This document shows, piece after piece, positions 1 through 13,100 of a DNA stretch of 64,000 bases (the first letter of the stretch is position 1; every line of letters begins with the position of its first letter). Made by a program: the position numbers and the translations under genes. Where the stretch lies: contig JAVTVX010000034.1 in the NCBI GenBank assembly GCA_033439265.1, forward strand, positions 16,878,501-16,942,500, in the 5' to 3' direction. Under the pieces are notes generated by a model. The model was given only the letters and a program-made list of their open reading frames with translations. It ran no database searches and was not told where the DNA came from. The stretch is from Dillenia suffruticosa. Lineage: Eukaryota > Streptophyta > Magnoliopsida > Dilleniales > Dilleniaceae.

Positions 1-1100
1 AAGAGATCGATGATATATTTATTTTAATTTTAAAATAATTATAATATAATCTACTAACCTAGTCATTACTTTAAAATTATTTTAATTTTAATTAATTTTA
101 CTAAATAATTGGAATTGTACTCTAAAATAAATCTGGTATTATTTTTAAAAATTAAAAATTTATTTATTATTTTGTCCTTGCCCTAAATGTATTTTTACAT
201 ATTGTCCCTCTATAAACACTCATAATTGAGAGTATGTGGGCATGTAAATAAATATACTATCTTATTCTCAGTTATTTAGTACCATTCGGTCTATCGTCTA
301 AAAAAAGAATATCTTAAAAATATTAAACTTATCTCCTGTTAGTCGATGGTACCGGACAAATTTTAAAAACATCCGATATCATTCAAAATCATATTACTAA
401 ATTTTGTTTTTCAATAATCATGAAATATAACTCAGCAGATGATATCCGACACAATCGATCTAAATTCTAGATTAAATATTCATGTCTCAACTAATCAACA
501 TTACACATTTAAGATGCAATATTCTTTGACTTATAAAATATTTCACTCGTAATATATTAAAAATTAAATTTTATTTCACGTATACTCAAGATAAAGTGTA
601 CATGAATTACATATAACTATAGAGTCAATTTTTATATATTTAAAGGAATTACTCTATATGTATGTTTAATGCTAATTATCTGTATTAAATTCTATTAAAT
701 TCAAACCTCATTCGATTATCAACCTACATCATGATTGATTAAAGAGAGTTACAAACTATAATCTATATATAACAAAATGTTCGACTTCAACTATCAATTA
801 TTAATATAGTTAATGTAATCATGATTTATAGGACGATCAATTTTGAATATTGAAATTAAAATTTAATTTATTATTTATTATATATATACAATCATAACAA
901 TTGACATCTTTAACGATTGAAGTCAATTTTCTTACGTTTATAAATTTCAAATTCAAATTTTTAATCCAAAGAATGGGAGAAAGTTATCCATCATTTGTTC
1001 TGCAGGCCACACGCGGGGTCATTTCTGTCTCTCGTCAAAATATGTATATTTTTCGGTAATTGGGGAAAAGAGAAACAGTAGGGAAAAAGACGAATTTCGG
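1..1100. other. AT-rich intergenic DNA upstream of the 5-phosphatase gene
   Basis: No coding exon, RNA gene or clear repeat is recognised. The stretch is very AT-rich with many short A/T runs. The last 100 to 150 bases, just before the GA-repeat leader, are the likely promoter of the gene starting at 1716. A TATA-like tatgtatattt lies near 1041, but nothing else supports it as a true TATA box. Confidence 0.5.
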
Positions 1101-1107
1101 CGTTTCC

Positions 1108-1139
1108 CATGACAGAGAGAGAGAGAGAGAGAGAGAGAG
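1108..1139 (+). repeat. (GA)n microsatellite in the likely 5' leader
   Basis: A run of about 14 GA dinucleotides lies roughly 580 bases before the first coding ATG. Purine dinucleotide tracts are common in plant 5' leaders and promoters. A possible leader splice donor (agGTAACAGG near 1376) follows, so the leader may contain an intron, but this is not proven. Confidence 0.7.
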
Positions 1140-1715
1140 TCACTTTTCGACGAATTTTCGAAGCAAAAGCATTCCACTACTTCTCTTTTGACCACTTCTC
1201 TCTTTCGATTATTCTAATAAATAAAAGTTTCATTCATAATCTTTTCCCTCTCCCTCTAGAAAAATCTGATGTCTTGGGAACAAATCAACGACACCAACAA
1301 CCATAACAACAAACAGAGCAACCCCATTTCTTAGCATTACCGAAGATTAAGAATTCTTGGTTTTACAACATCATAGGTAACAGGTTGGTTTTCTTCCATG
1401 TCTTTACAGGGTGTTTGCCATTTTGAAATTTTCATTTTCTATTTCCCATATATACAGTTATACTTTTTGATCTTTTTGCCAATGTTTAAAATTGCTTGTT
1501 CGGGTCATTTGAATTTTTGAGCAGACAACTCAATTCTCCTTCTCTCTCTGTTTCATTCACATTGATCTTCAAGTAATTCTTGTTCGATGCGATTCATTTT
1601 TGCATCAATTCTGGCTTTACTTATTTGGTTTTTCCGCTAATTTATTTGCTTATGATTGTTTTGAAGGTTTTAAATCCTGGGTCAGAGATTTGATTCAAGT
1701 TTTGAGGTTTTGGAG

Positions 1716-3186
1716 ATGACAAGGATGAATGATTCCATGAAGAACAGGGCAAGTTAAAATCTCTCTCTCTCTCTTTCTCCCTCTCTCTCTTATTGTTTAT
1801 TTTTTTTTATTTTCTACATAATATTTTCCAGTTTTTTCTCTTGCAATCATTGGGCATCTTGTTTTCATTATTTTAATCTTAATTATTTAATTGACTTATT
1901 TTTTTGGGGTGAATTTCAGTCATTTGTAGAAAGGATTTTGGTGTCAAGGAAGATTGGAAGGAGAATGATAAGAAGTTCTTCAGATAGACGTAGTGGGTAC
2001 TTTCAGAATTTTTTTCTTCAACTGATCTTGTATACTTCTCTTTTTTCATATTTTCTCCTTCAGATTTATTCAATTGTCGTGCAAAGAATCGATTGATTTC
2101 AAGATTGTAAAAATGTTTCTGCAATAGTGAGAAAGGATGGTTTGAAGGATATATCCAAATGTCTTTCAGAATCCCAACCTTTTTCTTTATTATTATAATT
2201 GGTTGGAAGTGTAGCCTCCTTTCTTTTTCTTTTTTTTTTTTTTCCTTAGCAAATGAGTATGACTATACAGGAGTTTGCCAAAAGGGGAGGAGGGGGTCAA
2301 AATAAGAGAACTCTTGAACAATGTTTTTATGTTACGTTATAATTTGCATTTTTTATAAAAAAAAATATGACAAAAACTCTCGAGTGCGAATCTTAATTTA
2401 ACGATTGAGTTACTTTTTTTGTGAACTTGGGATCACAGATTTGAGGTATGGAAATAATCTCTCAAAAAAATACAAGAGAAATGTTGCGTACATATACGTC
2501 GGGAAGCACTTTGTGCACCGAGTGAATCATTTTTTTAAAAGAAAAGCTTTCTATGAATCGCTTTCGTAACAAAATATTCAAACAAATTATTTTATCTCAA
2601 TTGTCATATGGAGTTCATTCCTTTATCTTTAGAATAAATTTTAATTATTTGAGTGAAGGGAGTGGAGGTTTCTATTGGGCAGGGCATAAAAGTAGGAGAA
2701 AATGGGAAAGGAAGCAAATGAGAATCATGCCCACTGGCTCTATAAAGTCTTGTCTCTCGCTGAACACCACATATGGCATCTAACTGGCATGTCTTGTTTC
2801 TGCATCCACATATTTGGTCTTGCAAGAAAGCTTTACAAGCCTGTTCAATTTGAAGTGATCTTAGACTTGCATCTGATGTCTGGATAATTGATCTTATTGT
2901 AGAAGAACGTTCCAATTCAGAGCTTGAGAGATTAGCACTTGGTGACCAAGAATCACAGATGCCAGTTCGTCAGGATGTTCAACCTTTCCGGTGATGACAA
3001 CCTTCTTTCTCATCAATTTCTTGTTTCTTCCCTTTTGGAAATTTTTGTGCTTATATTGATGATCTTCTTTGTGTAGCGTTTATGTAGCAACATGGAATGT
3101 AGGAGGCAAAACTCCGAATAATGATCTTGATCTCCGTGACATCCTCCATGTTCATCACCAATCAGACTTTTATGTTTTGGGGTAGA

Positions 3187-3221
<35 letters not shown>

Positions 3222-4955
3222 TTTATTCCCTTGAGAAAGCAAAATTTCTGGAAGTCTTCCATTTGCAGTTGCAGCAAATTGTTCTCTTAAATCTTGGTTC
3301 TATTTGTCGAAGACCTCTTATTTGCATCCTTTTCTTTTGATTTTTGTTCACAGTGACTCCATGTAGTTCTTTCTGCACAAGCTGTGTCTCCTTAGAATTT
3401 TCGTTGTTTTCAGGATTGGTTCTTCTAATTTGGAATTCTGTGTCAATTTTTAGCTTTCAGGAAGTAGTCCCACTAAATGCTGGAAACGTGCTAGTTTTAG
3501 AAGACAATGAACCAGCGGCAAAATGGCTAGCTCTAATAAACCAGGCCCTGAACAAATCGCACAATCCTGAGTCATTTAAACAGCCATCATATCCTTCTGA
3601 CAAATCGCTCTTCTTCCAAAAGCCTTCCCTCAAAACATACAGCAAGAACTTCAAGACAGAAAGTAAAAGGCGTCTGAAATCCTGCAATTGCATCACTGAT
3701 TTTGAAAAGAGGTATAGCAAAGAGTATTGTTTTTGGTGCCAACAATCAAATACAAGTGAAGATGACATATCTTCAGAGGATGAAGATGGTTCAAACAGCT
3801 TTGCAGTTTCAGAAACATCTGTGGCCTCTGACAGAAGGCAGATGAAGTATGTCCTTCTAGCGAGCAAGCGAATGGTGGGAATTTTTGTTACTATTTGGGC
3901 GAAAAGAGAGCACATTCAGCACATAGGCCACTTGAGAATATCGTCCATAACTCGTGGAATAATGGGATGCCTTGGAAACAAGGTAAGTGCTTGTTTGTCG
4001 TTAAAACATATGTTCATGTGCTTTGTATTGTATGCTGTAGGGTTCAGAAGCTAATATTCATTGTTATTGGATATTTGAGTACAGGGTTGTATTTCGGTGA
4101 GCATGACTTTTCACCGGACAAGCTTATGTTTCATCTGCAGTCACTTGGCATCAGGAGAGAAAGAAGGAGATGAGCGTAGGAGGAATTTGGATGTCATCGA
4201 GATACTCAAAAACACTCAATTTCCACGCATCTGCAGAACACAGTGCACTAGAGTTCCCGAGAGAATTTTAGAACACGAGTGAGCATCTGAATTTCAAGGA
4301 ATTTCCTTAATGATTTCTTTACCTTTTTCCTGATCAAAACATTGGTTGCAGCCGCATCATTTGGTTTGGGGACTTGAATTATAGGATTGCTTTGAGCTAC
4401 TTTGACACAAAAAGGCTTTTGGAGGAGAATGACTGGGATACTCTTCTTGCCAAAGACCAGGTACCTCTCAATAGCCCCTTAATATCATTTGAATGAATGA
4501 CAAAAATGTATAGGCAATAGGTTTATTGGAAATAATTTGGATTTGCTCGATAAGTGTCCCTTGTGATGTGATAGTTTGCTTTCTTTTTGTGATTTAAAAT
4601 AGCTCAAGACTGAAAGGGAAGCGGGCAGAGTTTTTAATGGATGGAAAGAGGGGAAGATCTACTTCGCACCCACATACAAGTACTCTTATGGATCGGATAC
4701 ATATGCAGGAGATGACACCAAATCAAAGAACAGAAGGAGAACTCCAGCTTGGTATGTTGCAACTGTTGGGGCATTCACTTTCTCAACATTTCTACCAACT
4801 GAAAGTATGGAAATTTATAATGCATTGATTATTACAGGTGTGATCGAATACTATGGCATGGTGACGGCATAAGGCAACTGGCCTACATTCGTGGAGAATC
4901 TCGCTTTTCCGATCATCGACCTGTCTGTGCAGTGTTTTTCGTGGATATTAAGTAA
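1716..4955 (+). CDS. Type I inositol polyphosphate 5-phosphatase (IP5P8-like), nine exons
   Basis: Predicted exons are 1716-1748, 1920-1992, 2903-2990, 3077-3181, 3454-3982, 4085-4278, 4352-4460, 4603-4751 and 4838-4955, giving 465 codons plus stop. The phases agree at every junction. The enzyme removes the 5-phosphate from inositol polyphosphates and phosphoinositides, controlling InsP3 and PI(4,5)P2 signalling in the cytosol and at membranes. The visible catalytic core starts at [12 protein letters not shown] (exon 4) and [13 protein letters not shown] (exon 5). It continues through GNKGCISVSM and [16 protein letters not shown] (exon 6), WFGDLNYRI (exon 7) and [11 protein letters not shown] then [10 protein letters not shown] (exons 8-9). 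The last three are the signature 5-phosphatase motifs, with the catalytic N, D and H residues intact. Exon 5 carries an acidic serine-rich insert typical of plant members. The length suits the shorter plant proteins of the IP5P8 type; the subtype is less certain than the family. Intron 1 (1749-1919) needs a GC donor. If exon 1 is wrong, translation could start at the ATG at 1965. Confidence 0.88.
2378..2530 (+). mobile_element. SINE-like element, family A, inside 5-phosphatase intron 2
   Basis: This stretch aligns by eye with 14545-14740. Shared parts are a B-box-like agatttgaggt, the tract gaaataatctct, a gcgtacatatac block and the end cactttgtgcaccgagtg. This layout (tRNA-like head, then a tail ending in gtgcaccg) resembles the tRNA-derived Au-type SINEs of flowering plants. 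It lies wholly within intron 2 and is probably inert. Confidence 0.6.
3189..3218 (+). repeat. (TC)n microsatellite in 5-phosphatase intron 4
   Basis: About 15 TC units lie a few bases after the splice donor at 3182. They form a pyrimidine tract inside the intron. A shorter interrupted CT tract lies at 1761-1791 in intron 1. Confidence 0.85.
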
Positions 4956-5454
4956 CCAAGGCTCTGTATATAGCATGGCTCATCCCTTAAAACATGAAAA
5001 TTGGAGCAAAGGAGCTTTTACCTATAGTTGGCTAACTAACAGTAGCACCAAAACCGAAAATGTGGATGCTTCTTCCAAGCGTTAAAACCTAATTTCCTTC
5101 TTCTCTACGAAGAATCATGAAAAGAACAAACATCTCCCACAGGGCCACAACATAATGGCGGTGAGTCTGATTATGGGGCGAATCACTTGTAAAAATGTGA
5201 GATTCATGGCATGAGTTACTAACCAGATGGTTATTTTTTTTTCTTGTTAACTACAAGGAAATGGAGAATTGTGGATATCGGGAAAAAGTTTGCAGACAAT
5301 TAATTAGAAGAAGAAAGTTTCACAAGGAAAAAAAAATTGACAAGGGAGAAATGAAGAAATCTTGCAGGGAGGGAAACCATACAGACATGAAGTGAAATTG
5401 TAGTAGGAAGGCTCTTAGGAGATGTTTCGAAATCAATTGAAGTGATTTCTATTC
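4956..5454 (+). other. Likely 3' UTR and downstream flank of the 5-phosphatase gene
   Basis: The sequence after the TAA at 4953-4955 has mixed base composition for about 450 bases, unlike the AT-rich DNA beyond. That is consistent with a transcribed 3' UTR. No clear AATAAA signal was found. Confidence 0.4.
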
Positions 5455-5605
5455 CTTGTATTTCCCGAGTACGACTCCCGGTTTAGATATTAAAAAAATT
5501 ACTTTGAAAAAATATCCTTTTAAATGAATTACTGCAAGTTCCAACAAGATTAGTCAAAATATAATTTCAAATACCGATCGGTATAATAATAAAAAAAAAT
5601 AAAAA
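5455..5605 (+). mobile_element. SINE-like remnant, family B
   Basis: The 3' half matches 18965-19055: ttaaatg, then ctgcaa, then attagtc, then aatac, ending in an A-rich tail of the aaaaaaaataaaa type. The 5' half keeps a cccgagtacgactc stretch resembling an RNA polymerase III B-box region. It is strongly decayed. Confidence 0.45.
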
Positions 5606-6559
5606 AAAAAGAAATAGCTTTGCAGAGATTCTTTCATTTGATGGAAGGAGATACACGTAAGTGCCCTCTCCAAGAAAAGCCAACACATGTAATAGCTCAT
5701 AAACTACATGGCAAATCGGTAAGCACACAAATTTTAACCCATATTTTGACTCACTGAACCACACTTATACTACAAAACATTAATGGCGGGAATCTATTCT
5801 AATGTTATTAATTATTTCAATATCTGTAGTTTATACACAACTATCTGAATTTCAGTCATAATTTAGAAGACAATTTATTCTCAAGTTTGGAGACCACCAA
5901 AAGGTTGTTCCACTTTCGAAAGTAATAATCGTCTCTCTTTTAGTTTCATCGGACGGCTTAGATCCTTGGTTTTGTCTCGAAAAGTTTAAAAAAGTAGCTC
6001 GGGGTTTGAACACAACACCACTCCTCATAACATGCACCCCCTTTTTATAGTTTCATTGAGTGGGTATCTAAATTTTATCCAACTAATCCGAAAAATATAA
6101 AACCCATTAAGCGATTAACTCTCCCAAATCTCATTTCTTCAACTCAAAGCGCCCAACCACTATACTCATGGAATTTTGATATAACATCCTCTTCCATTTG
6201 AAGTATATTCCTGAAACAATTGAACCGTAGGGAGGATAAACCATCCATTATATTTGCCATTTTTAACAAACAAGATTGACGAACAACTTTTTTGTCACAT
6301 ACAAATCCTCCCCACCAAATCATCCTAGTTAATCAACATAACCACTTGTTTGAATTATGTTTGCAATGTCCAAATAGGTATCAACTTGGCACATAACATC
6401 CTCCTCTTCTTCTTTTTTTGTTTTTTTTTTGGGGGGGGGTCTGGGAGAAACATTTAGGGAAGCACAATAAAATAATTAAAACCACCCCACTGTTAATTTG
6501 AACCTAGGACTACGTGGGATGGGGTGGAAACTTTTCTACCCTCAGCAACTTTAAAGGGT
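5606..6559. other. Non-coding stretch, nothing recognised
   Basis: No exon-like reading frame or terminal repeats are seen. A poly-T/poly-G tract lies near 6415-6440. Confidence 0.4.
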
Positions 6560-6807
6560 TAACTTAGTTCAGTCTGTAGAAATTCCTACGATCCTGCCAG
6601 AGAGGAAGGGTCGGGGAGGGGAACACATATAGTTATGGGAGTTGCAAACCCAAACACTCCTCTTTACCAACTTTAATTACTTTCACTTCAACATTTACAT
6701 TCACCATCACCATCAGTCCCCCGGGGAAGTAGGATATCTGAAGCCTCTCCAATATAACAAACCCTATGTACAAAGACTCCTGTCCTAAATGCGATTAGTC
6801 TTCACCT
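6560..6807 (-). other. Possible 3' UTR exon of the minus-strand gene ending at 10155
   Basis: On the minus strand, a strong acceptor (ttattgcag) at about 6808 is followed by sequence of balanced composition, unlike the surrounding AT-rich DNA. A matching donor (agagGTATGT) occurs at about 10117, 38 bases past the TGA at 10155. Together they suggest a 3' UTR intron of about 3.3 kb. An alternative is that exon 5 (ending at 10294) splices straight to 6807, which would end the protein after only Gly-Glu-Asp. No transcript evidence is available. Confidence 0.3.
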
Positions 6808-7737
6808 GCAATAATAATAGCAGTAAAGATGTCAATTTCGATAGGGCATAGAAGTTAGTTCAAAGATTTCATTCAGGCACAGACAGCAATAAATGAAACA
6901 TTTCAAAACAATTCTCAATAAGACAACTATAGAGTGCAAACTTAAAACCAGATAGCACCTGATCTCAAGCAGGAATTCTCTATACTAATAGAAATTCCAA
7001 CAATCTCCAATTTCAACCGAATCCTGTTTTCTCTGACAATAACATTTTTATTTCTGCCACACAAAATATTTTTAGCTCCGCATCATGCCATTTCATTTTA
7101 AGAGATGAGTATCAAATATTTAGTAAGTGAACCATGGAATGCGGGAATCATGGAAAACAGTCCGAAATAGAAAGAATTAGGCCATATGCTACAGCAGATA
7201 TCTCATTTATAATGCCTTGAAAGTAACTACAGCTTCAGAATTTATGATTATGGGTTTGCACATCAATTTCGATAAATCAAACTATACGAAGATATAACTA
7301 AGTTACTATATTATAAAATTTTAAAAAATAATCATAATTTGAAATTTTAGTCAAGTAAAATTTTCAATAATTTCTAATAAAACAATTGAAAATTTTTCCA
7401 TAAAGTACTATCATTTGAAAATATGCTACGGTAGAAGAGAAAAGAAAGTCTGGAGTCAAAAAGAAAAGGTGGGTAATGCAGAATCAATAGACTGATAGCT
7501 TACCAGAAATATTTCATTACAAAAAAATTTATAGATATAAGATTTTCATCATAACAAAGACTACTGGGTACTATTTTTTTTTAATGTCATTGGCAATAAA
7601 TAATTATTGCTTTCCTGCAAAGCTAATCCCAATCATCAACCATATTGGTGGTTTTTTTGAAAATGGGGAAACAAAAATGAGAGCAAAGCATGACTTAGGA
7701 AACTAAAAATAGAAATTTGAAGTTAAATATTAGCATG

Positions 7738-7945
7738 TTCTATATTATTTTGCATTGAAGCAAAAACTTTATGCACTCAAAAAGGGTGACAAGCTCCCCT
7801 AGTCCATGCATAACTTTTTACCTCCTTTGATGGCATAAAATCTTAGTTCCATATTTTGCAATGCAGGGGAAACTTTATGTACTTGACAGAGGTGACAAGT
7901 TCCTCTATATTAGCCCATGGATAACTTATTACCTCCTTTGAAGGT
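7738..7945 (+). repeat. Imperfect tandem duplication, two units of about 100 bp
   Basis: Unit 1 (7738-7840) and unit 2 (7841-7945) share, in order, tattttgca, aaactttatg, aggtgacaag, ccatg.ataactt, acctcctttga.gg and ataaaat. They differ by scattered substitutions, which points to an old duplication. The function is unknown. Confidence 0.65.
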
Positions 7946-7949
7946 ATAA

Positions 7950-8800
7950 AATGTTGAGAGTAAGGAACACAATCAAGCATGTTCCTCCCTAGAAGGCCAT
8001 AACACTTCAATAAAATCCTCAATTGCTCATTGCATCACAGCCCTTTCATCCATGCTAAACGGCATAATCAAAGCTTTTCAAAGCCCCAAGAAGTCGGTCC
8101 TAGAAAGGACAGATTCTGTCCAGAAAACCTTCCTGGACTCTGGCCCATAAATCGCCAGAATCTAAGCCCAGATGATCCAGCCCAAGAAGCAACATTCAAG
8201 TCTGGTTTGGGAAGCTCAAGAGTCCATCCAATAAAAACTAAAAAGAGCCCAAGAAGACAGCCCAAGAAGCTGGGCAAGGGGAGGTACAACGGCTAGAAAA
8301 CTAGCCATTGGAAGATTCCCCTGCGGCTAGTTTTCTAGCTGTTGGAGGAGAGAGAGCAGGGAGCTCTCTCTCTAAGACCTCTCCCTCTCTTCCTTTGTGT
8401 GTACGGCTATGTAAGGGTCTTGGGCTATAAATATATGGCTCTTGGGAAAGTTGAGAGCATGGAAGAACAATCTATTCTTCCTCTCTTGTAGCTCTCTTCC
8501 CCTTGCATTCTCTCTTCAATATTCAAAGGGTGATCATCTCTAATTTCTTGTAATAATCTTTTTATATATAAAAGAAGAAGTGTCTTCATACTTTCTTGCA
8601 CTACCATCATTCCTCTCGATTTCTTCTTGATATACACTTCCTTCATAGCATAGACATGTCTTGCATGTCTTGCATGTCTGGGAAGTCTTGTCTAAGGAAA
8701 GTGGTTCTTAAGCGAGACCATTTAGATTCCACCACTTTCCTGGAGAGTTACCTGATGCAATTCTCTTCCATCGTTGAGGATCTTTACATCTAGGAAGTAA
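7950..8800 (+). mobile_element. LTR-like fragment (solo LTR or TRIM candidate)
   Basis: The segment has LTR-style promoter features. An inverted repeat (aacggctagaaaactagcc at 8289-8307; ggctagttttctagctgtt at 8325-8343) comes first. A TATA box (ggctataaatatatgg, near 8424) and later a ttgtaataat stretch follow. A paired hairpin before a TATA box is familiar from plant copia LTRs. No internal domain or partner LTR was found nearby, and TG...CA ends with a target-site duplication could not be fixed. A short catgtcttg triplication lies near 8655-8680. Confidence 0.4.
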
Positions 8801-10154
8801 TCTTAAAATTTCAAAATAAAAACTATACTTGACGCAAAATAACAGACAAGTCAACATAAAACTTCACATATCTCCCCAGCCCCCGAAAGAAAAAAAAATG
8901 GAAACCTTAGTGCAACCTGTGCTAGGTCAAGAGTAGGCCTAGTTACAAGTTTAATCAGGTTATAAACCAAGAATTTCTTTCAAAAGACAGATTTGCACAA
9001 TTTTCACCAAGACTTTTGGCACTTTACAAACCTAGCATACACCAAAATTTGTAAAGAATAGATGGTTCAAAAACAAAAGTCATGTCTTTTGTCTTGTCCA
9101 ACTCCAAAGCCAGGTTAGCCATGACACTAATCAGCCCACCTCAAAATTTGGGACTAAAGCTCAGTTTTTTATTGTTGTATAATTTTGTTGAAATCTAGCC
9201 CCATGTGGCATAATATGTGGTTTATCACGGTACGTGATATGGGCTTGCGTACAGGGAATATGGTAATTTTCATGATTCGCAATATAAGGGGGCGGTTTAT
9301 AGTACAGTGTATTATTCTTACTTAATTTACTTGAATTTATATACACAAAATATATATACACCCCCCCAAAAAAAATTAGATTAAAACTGGAAAAAAAAAT
9401 TGTACTGTGACAACCAATGAAAATTTATTTTTGAATGTAAAAATTAACGACAATTAGTTCCTTGATTACTTATCTTTTTAAGAAGATGATTTACTTTAAG
9501 AAAAGGAAAGGTCAAAAATGTTTGTTTTAAGAAATTGAAAGTTCTAGGTTTTATGAATTAAGACCGTACAATAATAAATTAAAGATTTTACTTATCTTTG
9601 TTGTGCTTTCCATCCACTTGCTAGTACAAATAATAAATTAAATTGGTGAACCAGAATGGAGATTGTATGGGAGAGGGGCAAATTAAGCAAGACACCCCTA
9701 GCCCACTTAATGCACACTCATGGCGTTTAAGTGCTTCATGTCGAAAGTCAAGAATTTCCACTTGTTAAACATTTATAACAATGGAACTATCCACCCAACC
9801 TCTAAAGATAAAAACATTCCCTAGAAAACAAGTTACACATAACTAACTGTTCTAGGCGTGTGAGTTACATTCTTTACTTAGCAGAAACTATAGAAGCCAC
9901 AAGGAAGGCTATTGCCAAACTTGCCTCCTTGTCCAGTCATCACTACTCCCATTGTAAAAGCAACTCACAATGAAAGAAGAAGATGGTCATTGACCCGGTC
10001 ACTAAGGACTGAGCCATGTTTAGAGGGTAAGCAAAAACCCTCAAGAATTATAGCTCATTCATCTTCATATGGTGATTACTTGACTAAACACTGAGGACAG
10101 AAAGTAAAATAACATACCTCTAAAAAGCTATTGAAATATAGAAATTGCCATTGA
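8801..10154. other. Non-coding DNA between repeats and the minus-strand gene
   Basis: No domain, splice-compatible exon or terminal repeats were recognised. The last ~40 bases before 10155 are probably 3' UTR of the minus-strand gene. Confidence 0.4.
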
Positions 10155-13100
10155 TCATTCACTGCCAAATTCATCAATACTATAGCTTTCTGATATTGTG
10201 TCCAACCTCTTATTGTCTCCTATCATGACAGGAAAGGTATATCAGCCAAACCTGTTACAATCTGAATAAATAAGGTTAATATAAAATACTGACCTTGATA
10301 ATCACCTCGCTCACGAAGATCTAGAAAGTTGTCTGTGTCAGCTGCCAGAAAGGGCGACCTAGGATAGCTTTCCAATATATCTGAAAATCACAAATGTCAA
10401 AGTTCAACCTTGAGCATACTCTGATAAGTTGATGGTAAACATCCTCTTGTCTACAATTCATGCATGCACTTCACCAGAAAGCAAAGGGTTTCCCTGGCAT
10501 CTCAATCAGTATATACTCGTAGCCATATCTGAAATTCCTTAGTTCTACATATATAACACACATGTTTCAAGGAGTTAAGAAAATTGGGGGAAAAAAATGA
10601 ACTGAAATAAATGAAATCACACATGCAAGAACGAGGCAAAGAAAGAGAACCAGAACTTTGGGAGAAGTCAGCCGTCAAGTCTGAGAGACTAAAATTTCTA
10701 GGAATCTGCCCCAAAAAACCAAATGCAGAAGTATCTGGATCTTGAAGAGGTTGTTCATTCAGGGAATGACAGTTGGACTCAACCCCATTATAAGGCATAA
10801 TAGATGCATCCCCAATATTTTGACGTGCTTCGGGAACATTGGTATCACCACCAAACATGAATGGTGAACTGCTAGAATAGCCAGGCTCCAATTTGATGAT
10901 ACCCCCATTCATTCCTTGTATCATTCCCATGTTTGAACACTGAGTTGGAAGCAAGTTGGGTGGAACATCAATCCTTCTGGCTTGAGCAGACATATCAACA
11001 GTGTTGGGTACATTTGTATGTAGTGATGGCCTACCATTACTATATGCATTTGGCAAGCTGGAGTTAATAGCAGGTTGCATGCTCTCTGGCTTTAAAGTTG
11101 ATCCAGTATGATCTTGGGCAAAGCAAGCAGAGTTGGGGCCTACTGTAAGAGGTAGATTCAAATTAATGACCAACACAAAGACAGTAGATACATTTTCAAG
11201 AAACAGACAATCCAATCTCTCATGTTTGGTCCTCATTACACGTTTGATTAATGTTTTAAATTTAGCATTCAACTGGTGGATACGCCTTTATACAATTTTA
11301 AGCAATTCAGCAAATTGGCCACCTAATATGGAACTACAATCACACATTTGACTTTTTAATCAAAATTTGGAATATGGAACTAAATTCAACAAAAAAGGCA
11401 TGTTCAAGAAAAGGCGTATACAACTAAGCAATTCATCAAAATTTGTAATTGTATACTCTACCACACCAAGCATTTGGCTTTTAAAATAAGAGGGTATTGA
11501 CTAAAACTAAAATATAAAAGAACAGTTTGTTTAACACTCATATTTCTTGTCATGATGTTTTTCAAATGGGGAAAAAAAATTCCACCTGCAACTTTAAATG
11601 TGATTGAGAAAAAATTGTGAAACATGTTTTTATCTTTAATCATAAAACAAAATCACAAAATTTTGTAATTAGAATTATGATTAGCAAAGATCTTTTTATT
11701 TTTCATTAAAAATTTTTGTTTCTATTAACAAAATTATATATTTTATTAAAATATATTATGTTAATCAAAATATATTATAAGTTGCTATACAAGAAAGAAC
11801 AAAAATAAATTGGTAGAAAGAAACAACAAAAATTTAATGATTATGGAATAATCCTCAGATTATTTTTGATATGGTAGAAAAAGACAACAAAAATTTGTAA
11901 TTCTATGTCATACCAAACATGTGGCTTTTAAAATGTGATATGGCTAAAAGTAAATTCTCACCACACCAAACACTTCGCTTAATCTTCAAATTACTAGTAA
12001 TAAGATAGAAAAAGATGATCAAAATTTCTAATTGTGTTCTCTACCACACCTAACACTTGGTTTTAAAAAATGTGTGTTTTGACCAAAACCAATTTATAAA
12101 ATGAACATTTGTTTAACTCTCAGATTTCTTGACTTCTAAAATATGCAAGCATAGATTTAAATTAAATTGTTAAAAAAATAACTCTCAGATTTCTTTTCAC
12201 GATGTTTTCAAATGAAAAAAAAAAGGAATTTAACTGCAACCTTAAATATGATGGAGAAAATAAGAAACGTGTTTTATCTTTTTTTTACTTTATTGAGAAA
12301 ATGTAACTATAACCCAAAAAATTAAAGAAAACATAAGTTTTGTAATTATCTCACTTATAAATTTAACACTTGCTTTTCAAAAAAAAAAAGGGAAAATAAA
12401 GGTAAAAAGTAAATTATACAAAAAATTGAATTTATGAATAAAACAAAATACTACAAATGTAACTTCAAATTTAATATAAAATGACTATCAAAATATGTAG
12501 TTTCTGCCACCTCGAACACTTGGCTTAATCCTAGATTACTAGTAATACGGTAGAAAAAGACAATAAAAGGGCTCACTCGGTGCACAAAATACCCCCTAGC
12601 TTAGTGCGAGAATAGGAGAAGGGTGGGGGTGTGTGTATGTAGCCTTCCCCTTGTATATTTTTGCAAAGAGACTGTTTCCACACCAAACATTTGGCTTTTT
12701 AAATGATAGAGCATTGACTAAAACTTAATTATAAAAAATATTGTTTAACCCTCCAATTTCTTGTCATAATGTTTTTCAAATAAAAAAACAATCTACCTGC
12801 AACTTTAAATATGATTAAGAAAAAAATGCAAAACATATATATATTTACTTTAATCATAGAACAAAAACACATAAAATCCTTATAATTAAAGTCACTTGAA
12901 AATGTTGAAATTCGATTGACTAGGGATCAGCTAAGATCATTTTAAGTATTTTATACAATTTTCTATTAATAAAATTATATATTTTGTAAAAATATTATTT
13001 TAATTAAAAATATTATAATTTGCTATAAAAGAACAACAAAAACAAGTCCATAGAAAGGGCAACATAAATGATTGTGTACTCATCTTAGCCGTGTCAAACA

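Noticed and set aside
3457..3915. A 152-codon minus-strand frame over the 5-phosphatase exon 5
   Set aside because: It is the shadow of a well-supported plus-strand exon with catalytic-family motifs.
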